A stretch of 64,000 nt of DNA from JAEWSN01 sp942493335 (GCA_942493335.1 OW818693.1:2914001-2978000); one strand, 5' to 3'; numbered from the stretch's first letter, positions 25,533-34,805 are shown. Notes: generated by a model not told the origin, from the letters alone. A program made the numbers and translations.

Positions 25533-25636
25533 TGCTCCATATCATTTTGTGATCTGAACCGCAGTTCATACCTTGCCCGTGTTTCCCATCCCTGCCAGCT
25601 TGCACGGATACCAAGAATGTATGCGTTTCCCGCTTC

Positions 25637-26713
25637 TCAGTTCAGAAACCGGCGTGCGCCCAGGTATTTCGCCTGGTAGCCGGAAAGGGAGGCCACAACG
25701 ACCTTGTGATTCGTGGAAGAGGCATGGATGAACTTGTCGTTTCCGAGATAGAGTCCGACATGGCTGATGTTGGTGCGCCGTCCGCCGTCCGTGTCAAACA
25801 GGACGACATCGCCCACCTGCAGCTTGTCCCGGGAAATCTTGGTGCCGGCGCTTCCATACTCGATGGAGGAACGCGGTGCGGAAACACCAATCGCCCGATA
25901 GACCTGCATGGTGAATCCGGAGCAATCCGTCCCCTTACGGGAAGCGGCGCCATATACATACCGTACGCCCTTGAAGGACAAGGCGACCCGTACGAGTTCA
26001 TCGACCCGATCATCGCCGGAAGCGCCACGGGAGACGCTGGCATTCGTGGCAAGGTATTCGTTCAAGACGTAGCCGACTGTTCCACCGCCCGCCTTGATCT
26101 TCGCCCAGATTCCGGTTGTTTCCAACAGCGTGACCGTGTCTCCGCGGGCCAGTTCACCGAGTTTCTTCGATTCGGCATTGGCAGTCTCCCGGATGTTGAG
26201 GGTATTGGCGGACACGTGGAGAATGTTTTCAACAGGTTTTTCCGGGGTGGTGACTGCAGCGGCTGTTGCGGGGGCGGGGGTTTCCACAGCGGCTGCGGAT
26301 ACGGGCGCCACGGAAGGTGCGGCAGCCGCAGGGGATTCAACAGACACTACGGCAGACTGGACGACCGGCGCAACCGCGGGGGCCGATGCAACCGCCGGCT
26401 TCGCAGCCACGGACGCAACAGGAGAAGCCGCCGCTGCCGGGGTTTCCTTCACAAGTTTGACGTAGTCGGAATGAACATATCCATTGACGTTGCCGATGCG
26501 AACCTTGTACCAGTCCCCCTGGGTTTTGACGATGTCGAGGGCGGCACCCTTTTTCAGCAGGTCGATGATCTCGGAGCTGGTGGTGGCTTCCCGGCGGAAC
26601 TTGACATCGGTGGCGGTGATTTTGCCGGTGGTCGCCGAAGCGATGGTGGTGGAAAGAACGAGGATGGTGAGGGTGAGGAGCGCGATGCGCACGGTGGGTT
26701 TGCGACGGGACAT
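25637..26713 (-). CDS. Secreted SH3-domain NlpC/P60 peptidoglycan hydrolase
   Basis: A 358-residue exported cell-wall endopeptidase. A signal peptide (residues 8-28) is followed by a bacterial SH3 domain (about 30-88, TDVKFRREATTSSEII). An Ala/Pro/Val-rich linker (90-165), a second SH3 (about 165-225, NTLNIRETANAES) and an NlpC/P60 catalytic domain (about 235-358) come next. The catalytic Cys is in GTDCSGFTMQVY and the His in ISHVGLYLGN, with a polar third residue in HASS. These enzymes cut peptide stems of peptidoglycan. The start follows AGGAGGATTC, and a c-di-AMP riboswitch occupies the leader. Confidence 0.93.
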   Translation of the reverse strand: MSRRKPTVRIALLTLTILVLSTTIASATTGKITATDVKFRREATTSSEIIDLLKKGAALDIVKTQGDWYKVRIGNVNGYVHSDYVKLVKETPAAAASPVASVAAKPAVASAPAVAPVVQSAVVSVESPAAAAPSVAPVSAAAVETPAPATAAAVTTPEKPVENILHVSANTLNIRETANAESKKLGELARGDTVTLLETTGIWAKIKAGGGTVGYVLNEYLATNASVSRGASGDDRVDELVRVALSFKGVRYVYGAASRKGTDCSGFTMQVYRAIGVSAPRSSIEYGSAGTKISRDKLQVGDVVLFDTDGGRRTNISHVGLYLGNDKFIHASSTNHKVVVASLSGYQAKYLGARRFLN

Positions 26714-26724
26714 GAATCCTCCTG

Positions 26725-26893
26725 TCAGGCTTCCGAAGTTAGCTGGCGGGCTCGGGCAACAGGTACCCTACCTGGGTCGGCCACACTCCGTTGTTTCCCT
26801 GTAGAAGACTGCAGGGACGGATGGTGGCCGGCTTTGGATTCGCCCCACTAAGTGGGTCCTCCGTACTCCGAAATGCTCGGAGATTCAGCCTAT
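26725..26893 (-). promoter_or_regulatory. c-di-AMP riboswitch (ydaO/yuaA type)
   Basis: Read on the minus strand, this leader contains the family's conserved blocks in order: GCTGAATC near the 5' side, GGAGGACCCA, GGGGCGAATCC, AGGGTACCTGTTGCCCGA, GCCCGCCAGCTAAC, and the closing P1 strand AGCCT, which pairs with AGGCT at the 5' end. ydaO riboswitches bind two c-di-AMP molecules and usually turn genes off; wall hydrolases are classic targets. Only about 16 nt lie between the P1 closing strand and the start codon, and they include AGGAGG. There is no room for a separate terminator, which suggests control of translation. Confidence 0.92.
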
Positions 26894-26995
26894 TGAAAAA
26901 CGTGTGCGTCTGCGTGCGGATTTCCATGATTTTCCGGCTGAAATTGCCTCGCGGTGCGCCTTCCAAGAAGACCCCCTTGATACAAATTCCTGTTC

Positions 26996-27024
26996 ATTAT
27001 ACCAACGAAGATGTCAGGATGCAA
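26996..27024 (-). promoter_or_regulatory. Sigma-A promoter for the riboswitch-NlpC/P60 transcript
   Basis: On the minus strand, TTGCAT (27019-27024) and a consensus TATAAT (26996-27001) are separated by 17 bp. The start would be near 26989, about 95 nt before the riboswitch aptamer. Confidence 0.7.
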
Positions 27025-27090
27025 TGTTCATGATAGAATTGTTACAAATTGTTTTCATTTTGTGCAAATTCACAAGGAAGGGGGATCCGG

Positions 27091-28248
27091 ATGCAAACCG
27101 CCACCTTGCTCGGCACACTCGTCGCGACCGCCTATGCGGCCTGGTGTTTTCTCAATGCGCCGGAAAGCCTGAATCCAACCTACCTTTCCCTGTTGCTGCT
27201 TGCAATTGCGCTGCACGCCTGGCAGGCGGCCTATCCGCCGAAAAAACATGCCTGGCTGCCTCCGGCCCTGCTCCTCCTCCTTCTGGCCCCCGCCTCCGTT
27301 GCCAGCCCCGTATTCAGCATGCTGCTTCCTGTTCCGCTATGCATGTTTCTTTCGCAGATCCATACCCTGGGCGATACAGGCAGCGTCCGCCAGCCGATGC
27401 CTGTATGGGTTGCCGGCTGGCTGTCGGTTCTTTTGCCCCTTGGGCTGACACCGCTTCCATCCTGGCCGGATACTTTCGCTTTCGGCGGCCTGCAACTGCT
27501 TGTCCATCTCCTCGCGATGGACAAGGCAACTGAAAAGAGGCGCCTGACGGAGGAAACCGACAGGTTGCGCGCCCAGATTCAGGATCAGGCGCGGCGACAG
27601 GCGCAGGATGGGGCATACCGGCGGCAGGAGATGGAAAACGTCCAGCTGGAGGAGCGCAACCGGCTCGCACAGACCCTGCACGATCGCATCGGGCATACAA
27701 TCTCCGCCAGCCTGATGCAGCTCGAGGCCATCCGCGCCTTGATGCCGATTCAGCCGGAACGAACCCTGCCCATGCTCGACCACGTCCTTTCGACCTTGCG
27801 GAACGGGCTTGACGCCATCCGTGAGACCCTTCGAAACCTGAAACCCGCGCAGGAGGAACTCGGTGTGAACCGTGTCCGTCTGTTGCTGGACGACTTCGGC
27901 GCGAAAAACGGACTGAAGGTCCATTTCACCTGCAGCGGGGATCTCGTGCGAATCCTGCCGCACATCTGGAAAACCCTCCTCGACAACCTGAACGAGGCGC
28001 TGACCAATATCCTGCGGCATGCGCGCCGGGACGGGCCGCCGCTATCCGTCACGGCCGACATCTCGGTCCTGAACAGGATGCTCCGCGTAACCATACGGGA
28101 CAATGGGCCGGGTTGCGCCCTCATCAAAAAGGGGCTTGGGCTGCGTGGCATGGAGGAACGGCTCGCCGCCCACGACGGAAGGCTCATTCTGGATGGCTCG
28201 AGCGGTTTTTCCCTGATCATGCTGTTTCCGCTGGAGCAGGACACCTGA
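27091..28248 (+). CDS. Sensor histidine kinase, NarL/DesK type
   Basis: A 385-residue kinase. About five N-terminal membrane segments (residues 1-145) form the sensor. A coiled linker with QLEERNRLAQTLHDRIGH then carries the phosphorylated histidine in the HisKA_3 pattern. The ATPase part has NEALTNILRHA, RDNGPG and GLGLRGMEERL, typical of the family that pairs with LuxR-type regulators. The start at 27091 follows AAGGAAGGGGGATCCGG. The response regulator gene follows 95 bp downstream, and the ABC-2 exporter operon beyond it is the likely target. Confidence 0.88.
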   Translation: MQTATLLGTLVATAYAAWCFLNAPESLNPTYLSLLLLAIALHAWQAAYPPKKHAWLPPALLLLLLAPASVASPVFSMLLPVPLCMFLSQIHTLGDTGSVRQPMPVWVAGWLSVLLPLGLTPLPSWPDTFAFGGLQLLVHLLAMDKATEKRRLTEETDRLRAQIQDQARRQAQDGAYRRQEMENVQLEERNRLAQTLHDRIGHTISASLMQLEAIRALMPIQPERTLPMLDHVLSTLRNGLDAIRETLRNLKPAQEELGVNRVRLLLDDFGAKNGLKVHFTCSGDLVRILPHIWKTLLDNLNEALTNILRHARRDGPPLSVTADISVLNRMLRVTIRDNGPGCALIKKGLGLRGMEERLAAHDGRLILDGSSGFSLIMLFPLEQDT

Positions 28249-28343
28249 AACACATACAATCATCCGCTCAATCATCTGCCTGAAAATACACACAACCATC
28301 CGTACAGGCATCCATCTGCCCAACCGCCCGAAAGGAGCCGCCC

Positions 28344-29021
28344 ATGCCAATCCGCCTGTTGATCGCCGATGATGACGCCCTCATCCGTGAAGGACTGTCC
28401 ATCATCCTGGGGCTCGATCCGGAATTCCTTGTCGTCGCCACTGCCGGAAACGGCGCGGAGGCCATCGCGCGCTGTCGGGAAAATCCCGAAGTGGATGTGG
28501 TGCTGCTGGATATCCGCATGCCCGTCATGGATGGCCTGGCCGCCTCCGCTGTCCTGGCAGGCGAATTGGGTCGGCGCGTTCTGATCCTCACGACCTTTGA
28601 CGAGGAGAACTCCGTCAGCGTGGCCATCCGGAACGGCGTTAAAGGCTATCTGTTGAAGAACTCGCCGCCGGAGCGCATCAAGGCCGCCCTCCGTATGGTG
28701 TACGACGGCGGAACCGTCATGCAGGAAGAAGCGATGGACCGGCTTCGGGAATCGATGAACCACGGAAGATCCACAGGTGTGGACCACCCTTCCGCTCCAG
28801 ACGAAAAATCTCCGAACCGTCGCATCCCGCCGGGTCTGTTCACGGAACGCGAGCTGGAGGTGCTGGCCCTCCTTGCAGATGGTCTTTCCAACCGGGAAAT
28901 CGCATCCCGCATGTTCATCACCGAAGGAACGACCAAAAACCACATCACCGCACTGCTCTCCAAAACCGGGCTTGATCACCGGACGCAGCTGGCGATTTAT
29001 TGGTTGAATGCGACGCGATGA
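28344..29021 (+). CDS. Response regulator, NarL/LuxR family
   Basis: A 225-residue DNA-binding regulator. The receiver domain (1-120) has the acidic pair IADDDALIR, the phospho-Asp in VVLLDIRMPVMDG and the Lys in GYLLKNSPPE. The C-terminal LuxR helix-turn-helix is FTERELEVLALLADGLSNREIA plus EGTTKNHITALLSKTGLDHR. It should be phosphorylated by the kinase encoded just upstream. The start follows GAAAGGAGCCGCCC. A terminator lies 75 bp after the stop. Confidence 0.93.
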   Translation: MPIRLLIADDDALIREGLSIILGLDPEFLVVATAGNGAEAIARCRENPEVDVVLLDIRMPVMDGLAASAVLAGELGRRVLILTTFDEENSVSVAIRNGVKGYLLKNSPPERIKAALRMVYDGGTVMQEEAMDRLRESMNHGRSTGVDHPSAPDEKSPNRRIPPGLFTERELEVLALLADGLSNREIASRMFITEGTTKNHITALLSKTGLDHRTQLAIYWLNATR

Positions 29022-29095
29022 CTTTCCGGAGTCCCAGTGTCAGAATCAATGGACTCTGCTCGAGCCCTGGAAAGTATCTCTTCCCTTAATGACCG

Positions 29096-29124
29096 CACCC
29101 ATGACGAACGTCATGGGTGTTTTT
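29096..29124 (+). terminator. Terminator of the NarL-type two-component operon
   Basis: CACCCATGAC (29096-29105) pairs perfectly with GTCATGGGTG (29110-29119), followed by five Ts. The remaining sequence up to 29332 shows no gene and no clear promoter. Confidence 0.9.
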
Positions 29125-29332
29125 GCTTCCTGTCCGAAAACCCATGACATTCGGGACTGTCGGCATGCCCCTGCATCATCATAGAATGAAGCCACAGTCC
29201 GGCATCCCGGAAGCATCTACCGCCGGAGTGCCGGTCACGACCCATTTGGATGCAAGGCGGGATCGCAATCGCAAGGCATGATCCCGGCACACCCGGGACA
29301 TCAAAAGGCATCAGGCTGAAGGAGGCATCACC

Positions 29333-30304
29333 ATGCAGGCACTTTCCCTACGCAAACTGGTCCGTCGGTTCGGCGATCTGGTCGCCGTCGACAATGTTGA
29401 CCTTGATATTGAAGAGGGCGGCATCTACGGCCTGCTCGGTCCGAACGGAGCCGGGAAAAGCACCATCATTCATCTGACCTGTGGCCTATTGAAGGCCGAC
29501 TCCGGCTCCATCTCCGTCTTCGGCGCAGACACCCGGCAGGAAGCGGACAAGACGCGGCGCTCCATCGGCATGGTGCCGCAGGACATTGCGCTGTACCCGG
29601 ATCTGACCGCGCTCGAGAACGTGATGTTTTTTGCGGGCTTGTATGAAACCGGCCGCGGAAAAGGCGGAAGCTCCCTGAACGGAGCCGGAGCAAGCAAGCC
29701 GCTCAAGATCCGCGCGATGGAAGCCCTTTCCTTCGTCGGTCTGGAAGAATACGCGGGCAAGTTCCCGAAGACCTTCTCCGGCGGAATGAAGCGGAGGCTG
29801 AACATCGCCTGCGCCATTGCACATGCTCCGAAGCTCATCATCATGGACGAACCCACTGTCGGCATCGATCCGCAGTCGCGCAACCATATCCTGGACTCCG
29901 TGCAGGAACTGAACCGGCGCGGCAGCACCATCATCTACACGAGCCACTACATGGAGGAAGTCGAAGCGTTGTGTTCCCGCATCGCCATCATGGACCACGG
30001 AAAGGTCATTGCGGAAGGCACCGCGCAGGAACTCACCTCTCTTGTCAGCGATACCGGCTCCGTGGCCATCACCCTCGAATCCGTAAAGGACCTGGATCTC
30101 GCCTCGCTCAAGGGACTCCTCGGCGTCCGCCACGTGGAGCTTGAGGAAAATACGGTCCGCATCGACAGTACGCACGATGTCCGGAATCTCGACAAGATCA
30201 TCGCGCTGCTCTCCGATCGCACCATCCGGCACATCGAAAGCAAAACGCCGGATCTGGAAACCGTTTTCCTGAGCCTGACCGGCCGGACGCTCCGCGACAA
30301 CTGA
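29333..30304 (+). CDS. ABC-2 type exporter, ATP-binding protein
   Basis: A 323-residue ATPase of the DrrA/CcmA-like group. Walker A is GPNGAGKST, the Q-loop is MVPQDIALYPDLTALENV, the signature is FSGGMKRRLNIACAI, Walker B is LIIMDEPTVGIDP and the switch is YTSHYMEEVE. A C-terminal domain of about 90 residues ends with the ETVFLSLTGRTLRD pattern usual for this group. It drives the two ABC-2 permeases that follow. The start comes after GAAGGAGGCATCACC. Substrates of such transporters are often antibiotics, peptides or lipids; this one is unknown. Confidence 0.92.
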   Translation: MQALSLRKLVRRFGDLVAVDNVDLDIEEGGIYGLLGPNGAGKSTIIHLTCGLLKADSGSISVFGADTRQEADKTRRSIGMVPQDIALYPDLTALENVMFFAGLYETGRGKGGSSLNGAGASKPLKIRAMEALSFVGLEEYAGKFPKTFSGGMKRRLNIACAIAHAPKLIIMDEPTVGIDPQSRNHILDSVQELNRRGSTIIYTSHYMEEVEALCSRIAIMDHGKVIAEGTAQELTSLVSDTGSVAITLESVKDLDLASLKGLLGVRHVELEENTVRIDSTHDVRNLDKIIALLSDRTIRHIESKTPDLETVFLSLTGRTLRDN

Positions 30305-30365
30305 CCGCCGTGCGAAGGCACGCAACGCCCGACCGTCATCCGGACGGGCAGAAGGAGGCAACCCC

Positions 30366-31517
30366 ATGGGCAGGCTGCTGCGCATCATCCAAAAGGAAAT
30401 GCTGATCCAGCTCAGAAACAAATCCGGACTCGTCATCATGACCGTTTTCCCGATCGTCCTGATCCTGGTGCTTGGATTCTCGCTGAAGAACATGTTCGAA
30501 CGGACCGACGGCCCAACCGTCCTGCACGGAACCTATACCCTGGAAGCCGCTGCCGGTGGAACGGCCACCGGCGGGTTCCCCGCCTGGTTCCGCGAAACCG
30601 TCGTGAAGGAGTCGGAAAAGATCGGCTTCACGCTTGCAGAGGTGTCCGAAGCGGAAGGCAGGTCCCAGGTGGAAAAACGGGCCTCCGATTGCTGGATTTC
30701 CGTCGGCCCCAAAACCCTGACCGTCGTCACGAATGAAAATAACGCCATGAATGGGGAAATCACGGAAATGATCCTCAAGGGCATGACCGCTTCCTATAAT
30801 GCGGTGTCCGCCATTGCGGCGGAAAGGCCGGAAGCGCTTCCCACCCTGTCGTTTGAGAACGCCTCAGGTGCGAACGCTGTAGCCGAGGTCCCGCTGGACG
30901 CCGCACGCAAACCCGGTTCCATGGATTATTACGGCATCGTTTCACTGACCATGATCCTGATGTATTCCGCCATGGCGGCACAAGGCGCGGTGGATGGCGA
31001 ACGGTCCGGCCGCACCATCTCCCGCATCCATGTGACGCCTGTCACCAAAGCCGAGATCCTGATCGGGAAAATGACAGGCATCATGGCTGTCACCCTCCTG
31101 CAGGCATTGGTCGTATTCGTCTTTTCCCGGTTCGTGCTGGGAACGGATTGGGGGGCGGAATTCGGATCCGTACTCGCCGTGGTCCTCTCGCAGATCTTCA
31201 TGTGTGTGGCAGCCGGCACCGCGGTCGGTTACCTGTTCCGGTCCCCGGCCGGCGGCGTTGCCCTTCTGCAGGGCATCATCCCCGTCAGCGTTTTCCTGGG
31301 AGGCGGATACGTGCCGCTGGACCAGTTCGGCACCAACAAGGTCCTGATGGGCCTTGCCGAATTCTCGCCGGTCCGCTGGATCAACCAGACCCTGCTGGAC
31401 ATCATCTATACGGGCAGCCACGCCCGCCTTCCCGCCACGCTGGCAATCTGCCTCGGCAGCGGTCTCCTGTTCCTCACAGTCTCCGCCATCGCATCCAAAA
31501 GGGAGGTGCTCGCATGA
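30366..31517 (+). CDS. ABC-2 type exporter permease (first)
   Basis: A 383-residue membrane protein with an N-terminal helix (SGLVIMTVFPIVLILVLGF) and a large extracytoplasmic loop (about residues 45-185). Five C-terminal helices (190-380) include the ABC-2 signature region ERSGRTISRIHVTPVTKAEI. This is the YhgE/DrrB-like 1+5 layout. The start follows AGAAGGAGGCAACCCC, and the stop overlaps the start of the second permease (ATGA), so the two should be made in equal amounts. Confidence 0.88.
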   Translation: MGRLLRIIQKEMLIQLRNKSGLVIMTVFPIVLILVLGFSLKNMFERTDGPTVLHGTYTLEAAAGGTATGGFPAWFRETVVKESEKIGFTLAEVSEAEGRSQVEKRASDCWISVGPKTLTVVTNENNAMNGEITEMILKGMTASYNAVSAIAAERPEALPTLSFENASGANAVAEVPLDAARKPGSMDYYGIVSLTMILMYSAMAAQGAVDGERSGRTISRIHVTPVTKAEILIGKMTGIMAVTLLQALVVFVFSRFVLGTDWGAEFGSVLAVVLSQIFMCVAAGTAVGYLFRSPAGGVALLQGIIPVSVFLGGGYVPLDQFGTNKVLMGLAEFSPVRWINQTLLDIIYTGSHARLPATLAICLGSGLLFLTVSAIASKREVLA

Positions 31518-32650
31518 ACCAGCTGCTGCACATCGTTCAGAACGTCCTCCGCCAGATCGTCCGAAAGAAGGGCAGCTTCCTGCTGCTGGTCATCCTGCCG
31601 GTCGTATGCCTCATGGTTCCGTTGTCCCTCTTCTCCTCTTCCAAGGCGCCTTCCATCCGGGTCGGCATCGACGATCAGGACAGCGGGGTGGTGGCGGCCA
31701 GGCTGCTGGCGCAACTGAAGACGGAACCCCGGCTCAAAGTCAGCCTGATGGATGCCGATGCGGCCAAGGAAGCCGTCCTGGCCGGAAATCTCGACTGCGT
31801 CCTCACCATTCCGTCCGGCTGGTCGGATGGCTTCCTCAAGGGGAACGCACCGCAGTTGACGCTTTCCTCCATCAAGGGAGTGGCCGTCACCGCCTGGGTG
31901 AAGCAGTTCGCCGCCCGTTTCGCCGGTACTTCCGGCTTGCTTGCCGCAGCGGCGCAGGGGGATGCCGCCGTGTATGATTCCCTGTTTGAACGGGCTTCCC
32001 GAGACTTCGTCACTTTGGTTTCCGAAACGGTCACCGACAATCAGACCGGGCTCAACATCACGTACCTCGGCATCGGGTTTCTGGTCCAGTTCATGCTGGT
32101 GAACGCCGGACGGACCGCCTCCCTGCTGCTGGAAGAGCGCAAGAACCGCACACTGGCGCGCATCCGCATCAGCCCCGTCTCAAATGCCTCCATCATCGGC
32201 GGCAACGTGCTGGCAAACCTTCTGATCCTCGCCCTCCAGATGACACTGTCCCTGCTGGTTCTGCGATTTGGCTTCCATGTCCGGTCCGGCGCCTCGATCC
32301 CACAATTCCTCCTGATGCTCCTGCCCCTGTGTCTGACGGGCGTCGGCGCCTGCCTGATGCTGGTTTCCTTCGCGAAGGACGACAGCCAGCTCAATACGCT
32401 GATGACCATCTTCATCTACCCGACCTGCCTGCTCTCCGGTTGCTTCTGGGACATCAACCTGATGCCGGCCGGCATGCAGTCGCTCGCCCGCTTCTTTCCG
32501 CAACGCTGGGCGCTCGATGGCATCCTGACGATGATGGCGGGAGGGGATACGCGGCTGGTGCTTGTGAATCTCGGCGTTTTGATGGCTTTCGCCGCTGCCT
32601 TCTTCGCAGTCGCCCTGTACGGCTTCGCGCGATCGGATGCAATGGCCTGA
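31514..32650 (+). CDS. ABC-2 type exporter permease (second)
   Basis: A 378-residue paralogue-like partner of the preceding permease, with the same 1+5 helix layout: an N-terminal helix SFLLLVILPVVCLMVPLSLF, an outer loop, and five C-terminal helices. EERKNRTLARIRISPVSNASI corresponds to the ABC-2 signature, and the late FFPQRWALDGIL segment is typical. The start is fixed by the 4-bp overlap and GGGAGGTGCTCGC. The heterodimeric arrangement with one ATPase matches multidrug or peptide exporters. Confidence 0.88.
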   Translation: MNQLLHIVQNVLRQIVRKKGSFLLLVILPVVCLMVPLSLFSSSKAPSIRVGIDDQDSGVVAARLLAQLKTEPRLKVSLMDADAAKEAVLAGNLDCVLTIPSGWSDGFLKGNAPQLTLSSIKGVAVTAWVKQFAARFAGTSGLLAAAAQGDAAVYDSLFERASRDFVTLVSETVTDNQTGLNITYLGIGFLVQFMLVNAGRTASLLLEERKNRTLARIRISPVSNASIIGGNVLANLLILALQMTLSLLVLRFGFHVRSGASIPQFLLMLLPLCLTGVGACLMLVSFAKDDSQLNTLMTIFIYPTCLLSGCFWDINLMPAGMQSLARFFPQRWALDGILTMMAGGDTRLVLVNLGVLMAFAAAFFAVALYGFARSDAMA

Positions 32651-32727
32651 CGGGGAATCGGCTGTATTGAGGATACGGAAATGAACATCCAGTCGTATTG
32701 GCGGGAAGCAATCCCGCGCCCTGCCAC

Positions 32728-33297
32728 TTAGGGTTCGTTATGAAACATCATCTTTACCCCATCCTCCGTGATGCCGCGGATCAGCTCATACAGTTTCTCT
32801 GATGAGAGCGGTTTCCCCAGCCTGAACCAGTGGCTCATTACGCCGATCATGGCGGAAAGAATATATTCCAGAACAAAGTCGAATTCCATATCACTGATTC
32901 GGAGATTGTCGGAAAAAGCCTGCCTGATGGCAGGCTTTGCCGCATTTTTCAATTTGCCTGCAAAAGCAGGGTCCCCGTTTTCTCCGAGCAATACGGCGTA
33001 ATATTTGCTGTTCTCCTCGTAAAGACTCATGAAAAGATTCAGCGGCATGCCCATATTGACATTGGGAAGAGAGAACGGCGGCAGTTCCGAGGCCGTTGGC
33101 ACCAGCGAGTCTTCCATCTGTGCCAGAACATCATAAACATCCGTGAAATACTCGTAAAAGGTGCCGCGATTATAGCCTGCCTTTTGGGTGATTTCCCGGA
33201 TCGTGATTCTATCAATCCGTTTTTCCGTGTAGAGAACCCAGAATGCAGCCAACAGATTTCGTCGGGTCTGTGCAGTGACTTCAGGCAGTTTTTTCAT
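32728..33297 (-). CDS. TetR/AcrR family transcriptional regulator
   Basis: A 189-residue regulator with an N-terminal helix-turn-helix (about residues 25-50, ITIREITQKAGYNRGTFYEYF) and a helical ligand-binding C-terminus (EFDFVLEYILSAMIGVMSHW) of the TetR_C_7-like type. It is transcribed away from the glycosyltransferase gene, which it probably represses, and convergent with the ABC-2 operon. Its base composition looks less GC-rich than its neighbours. The start follows GAGGAAGTCGAAC. Confidence 0.87.
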   Translation of the reverse strand: MKKLPEVTAQTRRNLLAAFWVLYTEKRIDRITIREITQKAGYNRGTFYEYFTDVYDVLAQMEDSLVPTASELPPFSLPNVNMGMPLNLFMSLYEENSKYYAVLLGENGDPAFAGKLKNAAKPAIRQAFSDNLRISDMEFDFVLEYILSAMIGVMSHWFRLGKPLSSEKLYELIRGITEDGVKMMFHNEP

Positions 33298-33408
33298 GTT
33301 CGACTTCCTCTATGGAATACCATTCGGGGTCCGGCCATCAACATCATTCGGGTTGACGACTCCTGTGAAAGGTTCTTCTTTTTCCGACATTTCACGCTGC
33401 TTTGTTGG

Positions 33409-33437
33409 TTGATGGTGCTGAGCAGCCTCTATACAAT
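33409..33437 (+). promoter_or_regulatory. Probable promoter of the glycosyltransferase gene
   Basis: TTGATG (33409-33414) and TACAAT (33432-33437) are 17 bp apart in an AT-rich stretch between the divergent TetR and glycosyltransferase genes. The sequence just after contains a repeated ATACAA that may belong to a repressor site, but no clean palindrome was found. Confidence 0.5.
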
Positions 33438-33486
33438 TGATAATACAACAAGGTGTCGGATTATGAAAAGAGAAGAGGATAAATCC

Positions 33487-34731
33487 ATGATAACCATCAT
33501 CTGTGCCGGGTCCCGCGGTGATTTCCAGCCATACATAGCACTCGCAGTCGAACTGAAGAAACTTGGCAAAGCTGTCAGAATTGCGGGGTTTCACGAATTT
33601 GAGGATTTCGTCAGGGGGTACGGCGTCGATTATGCCCCCATCGAAGCGGATTATGAAAAACTGGGGGTTGATCCGGAATTGCTGAAGCAGGCACAATCGG
33701 CTGACAATCCGCTGAAGATGCTGTTTGCCTTCAACAAAATGAAGAAATACGGGGTCATGGTTGCCGACAAGACGTATGCGGCGCTGGAAGGCAGTGACCT
33801 GATCGTTTACCATCCCGGCAGTACGATAGGGTATTTCGCCGCTCAGGAAATGGGCATCCCATCCGTTCTGGCAACCCCCTTTCCCATGCACGGAACGAAC
33901 GAATACCTTTCGGTCGTGACTTACGGCAAGGCGAAACCGACGGTTTTCAACAAGAAATTGAGTTACCGGATGGTGCAGGGAATGTTATGGCTGGCTTCCA
34001 GCAGCACAGTCAAAGGCTACTGGAAGACGAAATTCGGCAGGCTGCCCAACAGGTTCGGCAGCCCTTACGAAAGGATTTCCAAGCAGCATCCCGCGCTGGT
34101 ATCGTGTAGCAATCACGTCTTTCCGCGCCCCAGGGACTGGAATGAAAACATACACCAGAGCGGGTACTGGTTCGTGGAAGAGCCGAAGGAATACACTCCT
34201 CCGAAGGCACTCGAAGATTTTCTGGCTGCCGGCGAGAAGCCGGTCTATATCGGCTTTGGCAGCGTGTTTCATTCGGATCAGAAGGACGCGTTCATCAAGC
34301 TGATTGGCGAAGCCATGAAAAAGCGCGGGAAACGCGCTGTAATCTCCGGAATGGGAGAAATCCCGGGCCTGCCCGACAACTTGCTCGCAATCGGGAGCAC
34401 CCCTCATTCGTGGCTTTTCCCGCGCGTTTCCGCAGTCTGTCATCACGGTGGTGCAGGAACTACGGCAGCAGGCTTCCAGGCTGGCATACCCAGCGTGATC
34501 GTACCGTTTTCAAATGACCAGTTTGCCTGGGCACACAGGGCTTATGATCTCGGCGTCGGATCTGCGCCTGTCTACAAGAAAAATTTGACGGCAGATCGGC
34601 TGGCGCATGCCATCGAAGAGGCCTTGCAGGAGAATGTCATCATGCGTGCAAAGAAGCTGGCCCAGAATATCGCAAAGGAAAATGGCGCAGCGGATTGTGC
34701 AAAGATCATTGAATCCATGCTGGTGCGATAG
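33487..34731 (+). CDS. GT1-family glycosyltransferase (UDP-sugar dependent)
   Basis: A 414-residue GT-B fold glycosyltransferase. The N-terminal acceptor domain begins ITIICAGSRGDFQPYIALA, a pattern seen in sterol/macrolide-type GT1 enzymes. The C-terminal donor domain has VYIGFGSVF and the nucleotide-sugar signature CHHGGAGTTAAGFQAGIPSVIVPF followed by DQFAWA. It would transfer a sugar to a hydrophobic acceptor such as a lipid, sterol or antibiotic; the acceptor is unknown. The start after AGAAGAGGATAAATCC is preferred to an ATG at 33463. Divergence from a TetR regulator suggests inducible expression. Confidence 0.87.
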   Translation: MITIICAGSRGDFQPYIALAVELKKLGKAVRIAGFHEFEDFVRGYGVDYAPIEADYEKLGVDPELLKQAQSADNPLKMLFAFNKMKKYGVMVADKTYAALEGSDLIVYHPGSTIGYFAAQEMGIPSVLATPFPMHGTNEYLSVVTYGKAKPTVFNKKLSYRMVQGMLWLASSSTVKGYWKTKFGRLPNRFGSPYERISKQHPALVSCSNHVFPRPRDWNENIHQSGYWFVEEPKEYTPPKALEDFLAAGEKPVYIGFGSVFHSDQKDAFIKLIGEAMKKRGKRAVISGMGEIPGLPDNLLAIGSTPHSWLFPRVSAVCHHGGAGTTAAGFQAGIPSVIVPFSNDQFAWAHRAYDLGVGSAPVYKKNLTADRLAHAIEEALQENVIMRAKKLAQNIAKENGAADCAKIIESMLVR

Positions 34732-34805
34732 AAGCGCTTGGCAAGCACACGCTCGAAACACACCCATTCCAGCGGATCACCTGCACAAGAAAGCCCTCGG
34801 ACGGG

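Noticed and set aside
28249..28343. Repeated AATCATC/ACCATCCG-like words between the NarL-type kinase and regulator genes
   Set aside because: The repeats are short and irregular, and no fixed period or pairing was found.
29022..29045. CCGGAGTCCCA after the NarL-type regulator matches part of the shared leader element
   Set aside because: Only an 11-base block matches. The stem and the GTTTGTTGCCGA motif are absent and part of the possible match lies in coding sequence, so chance or a small relic is more likely.
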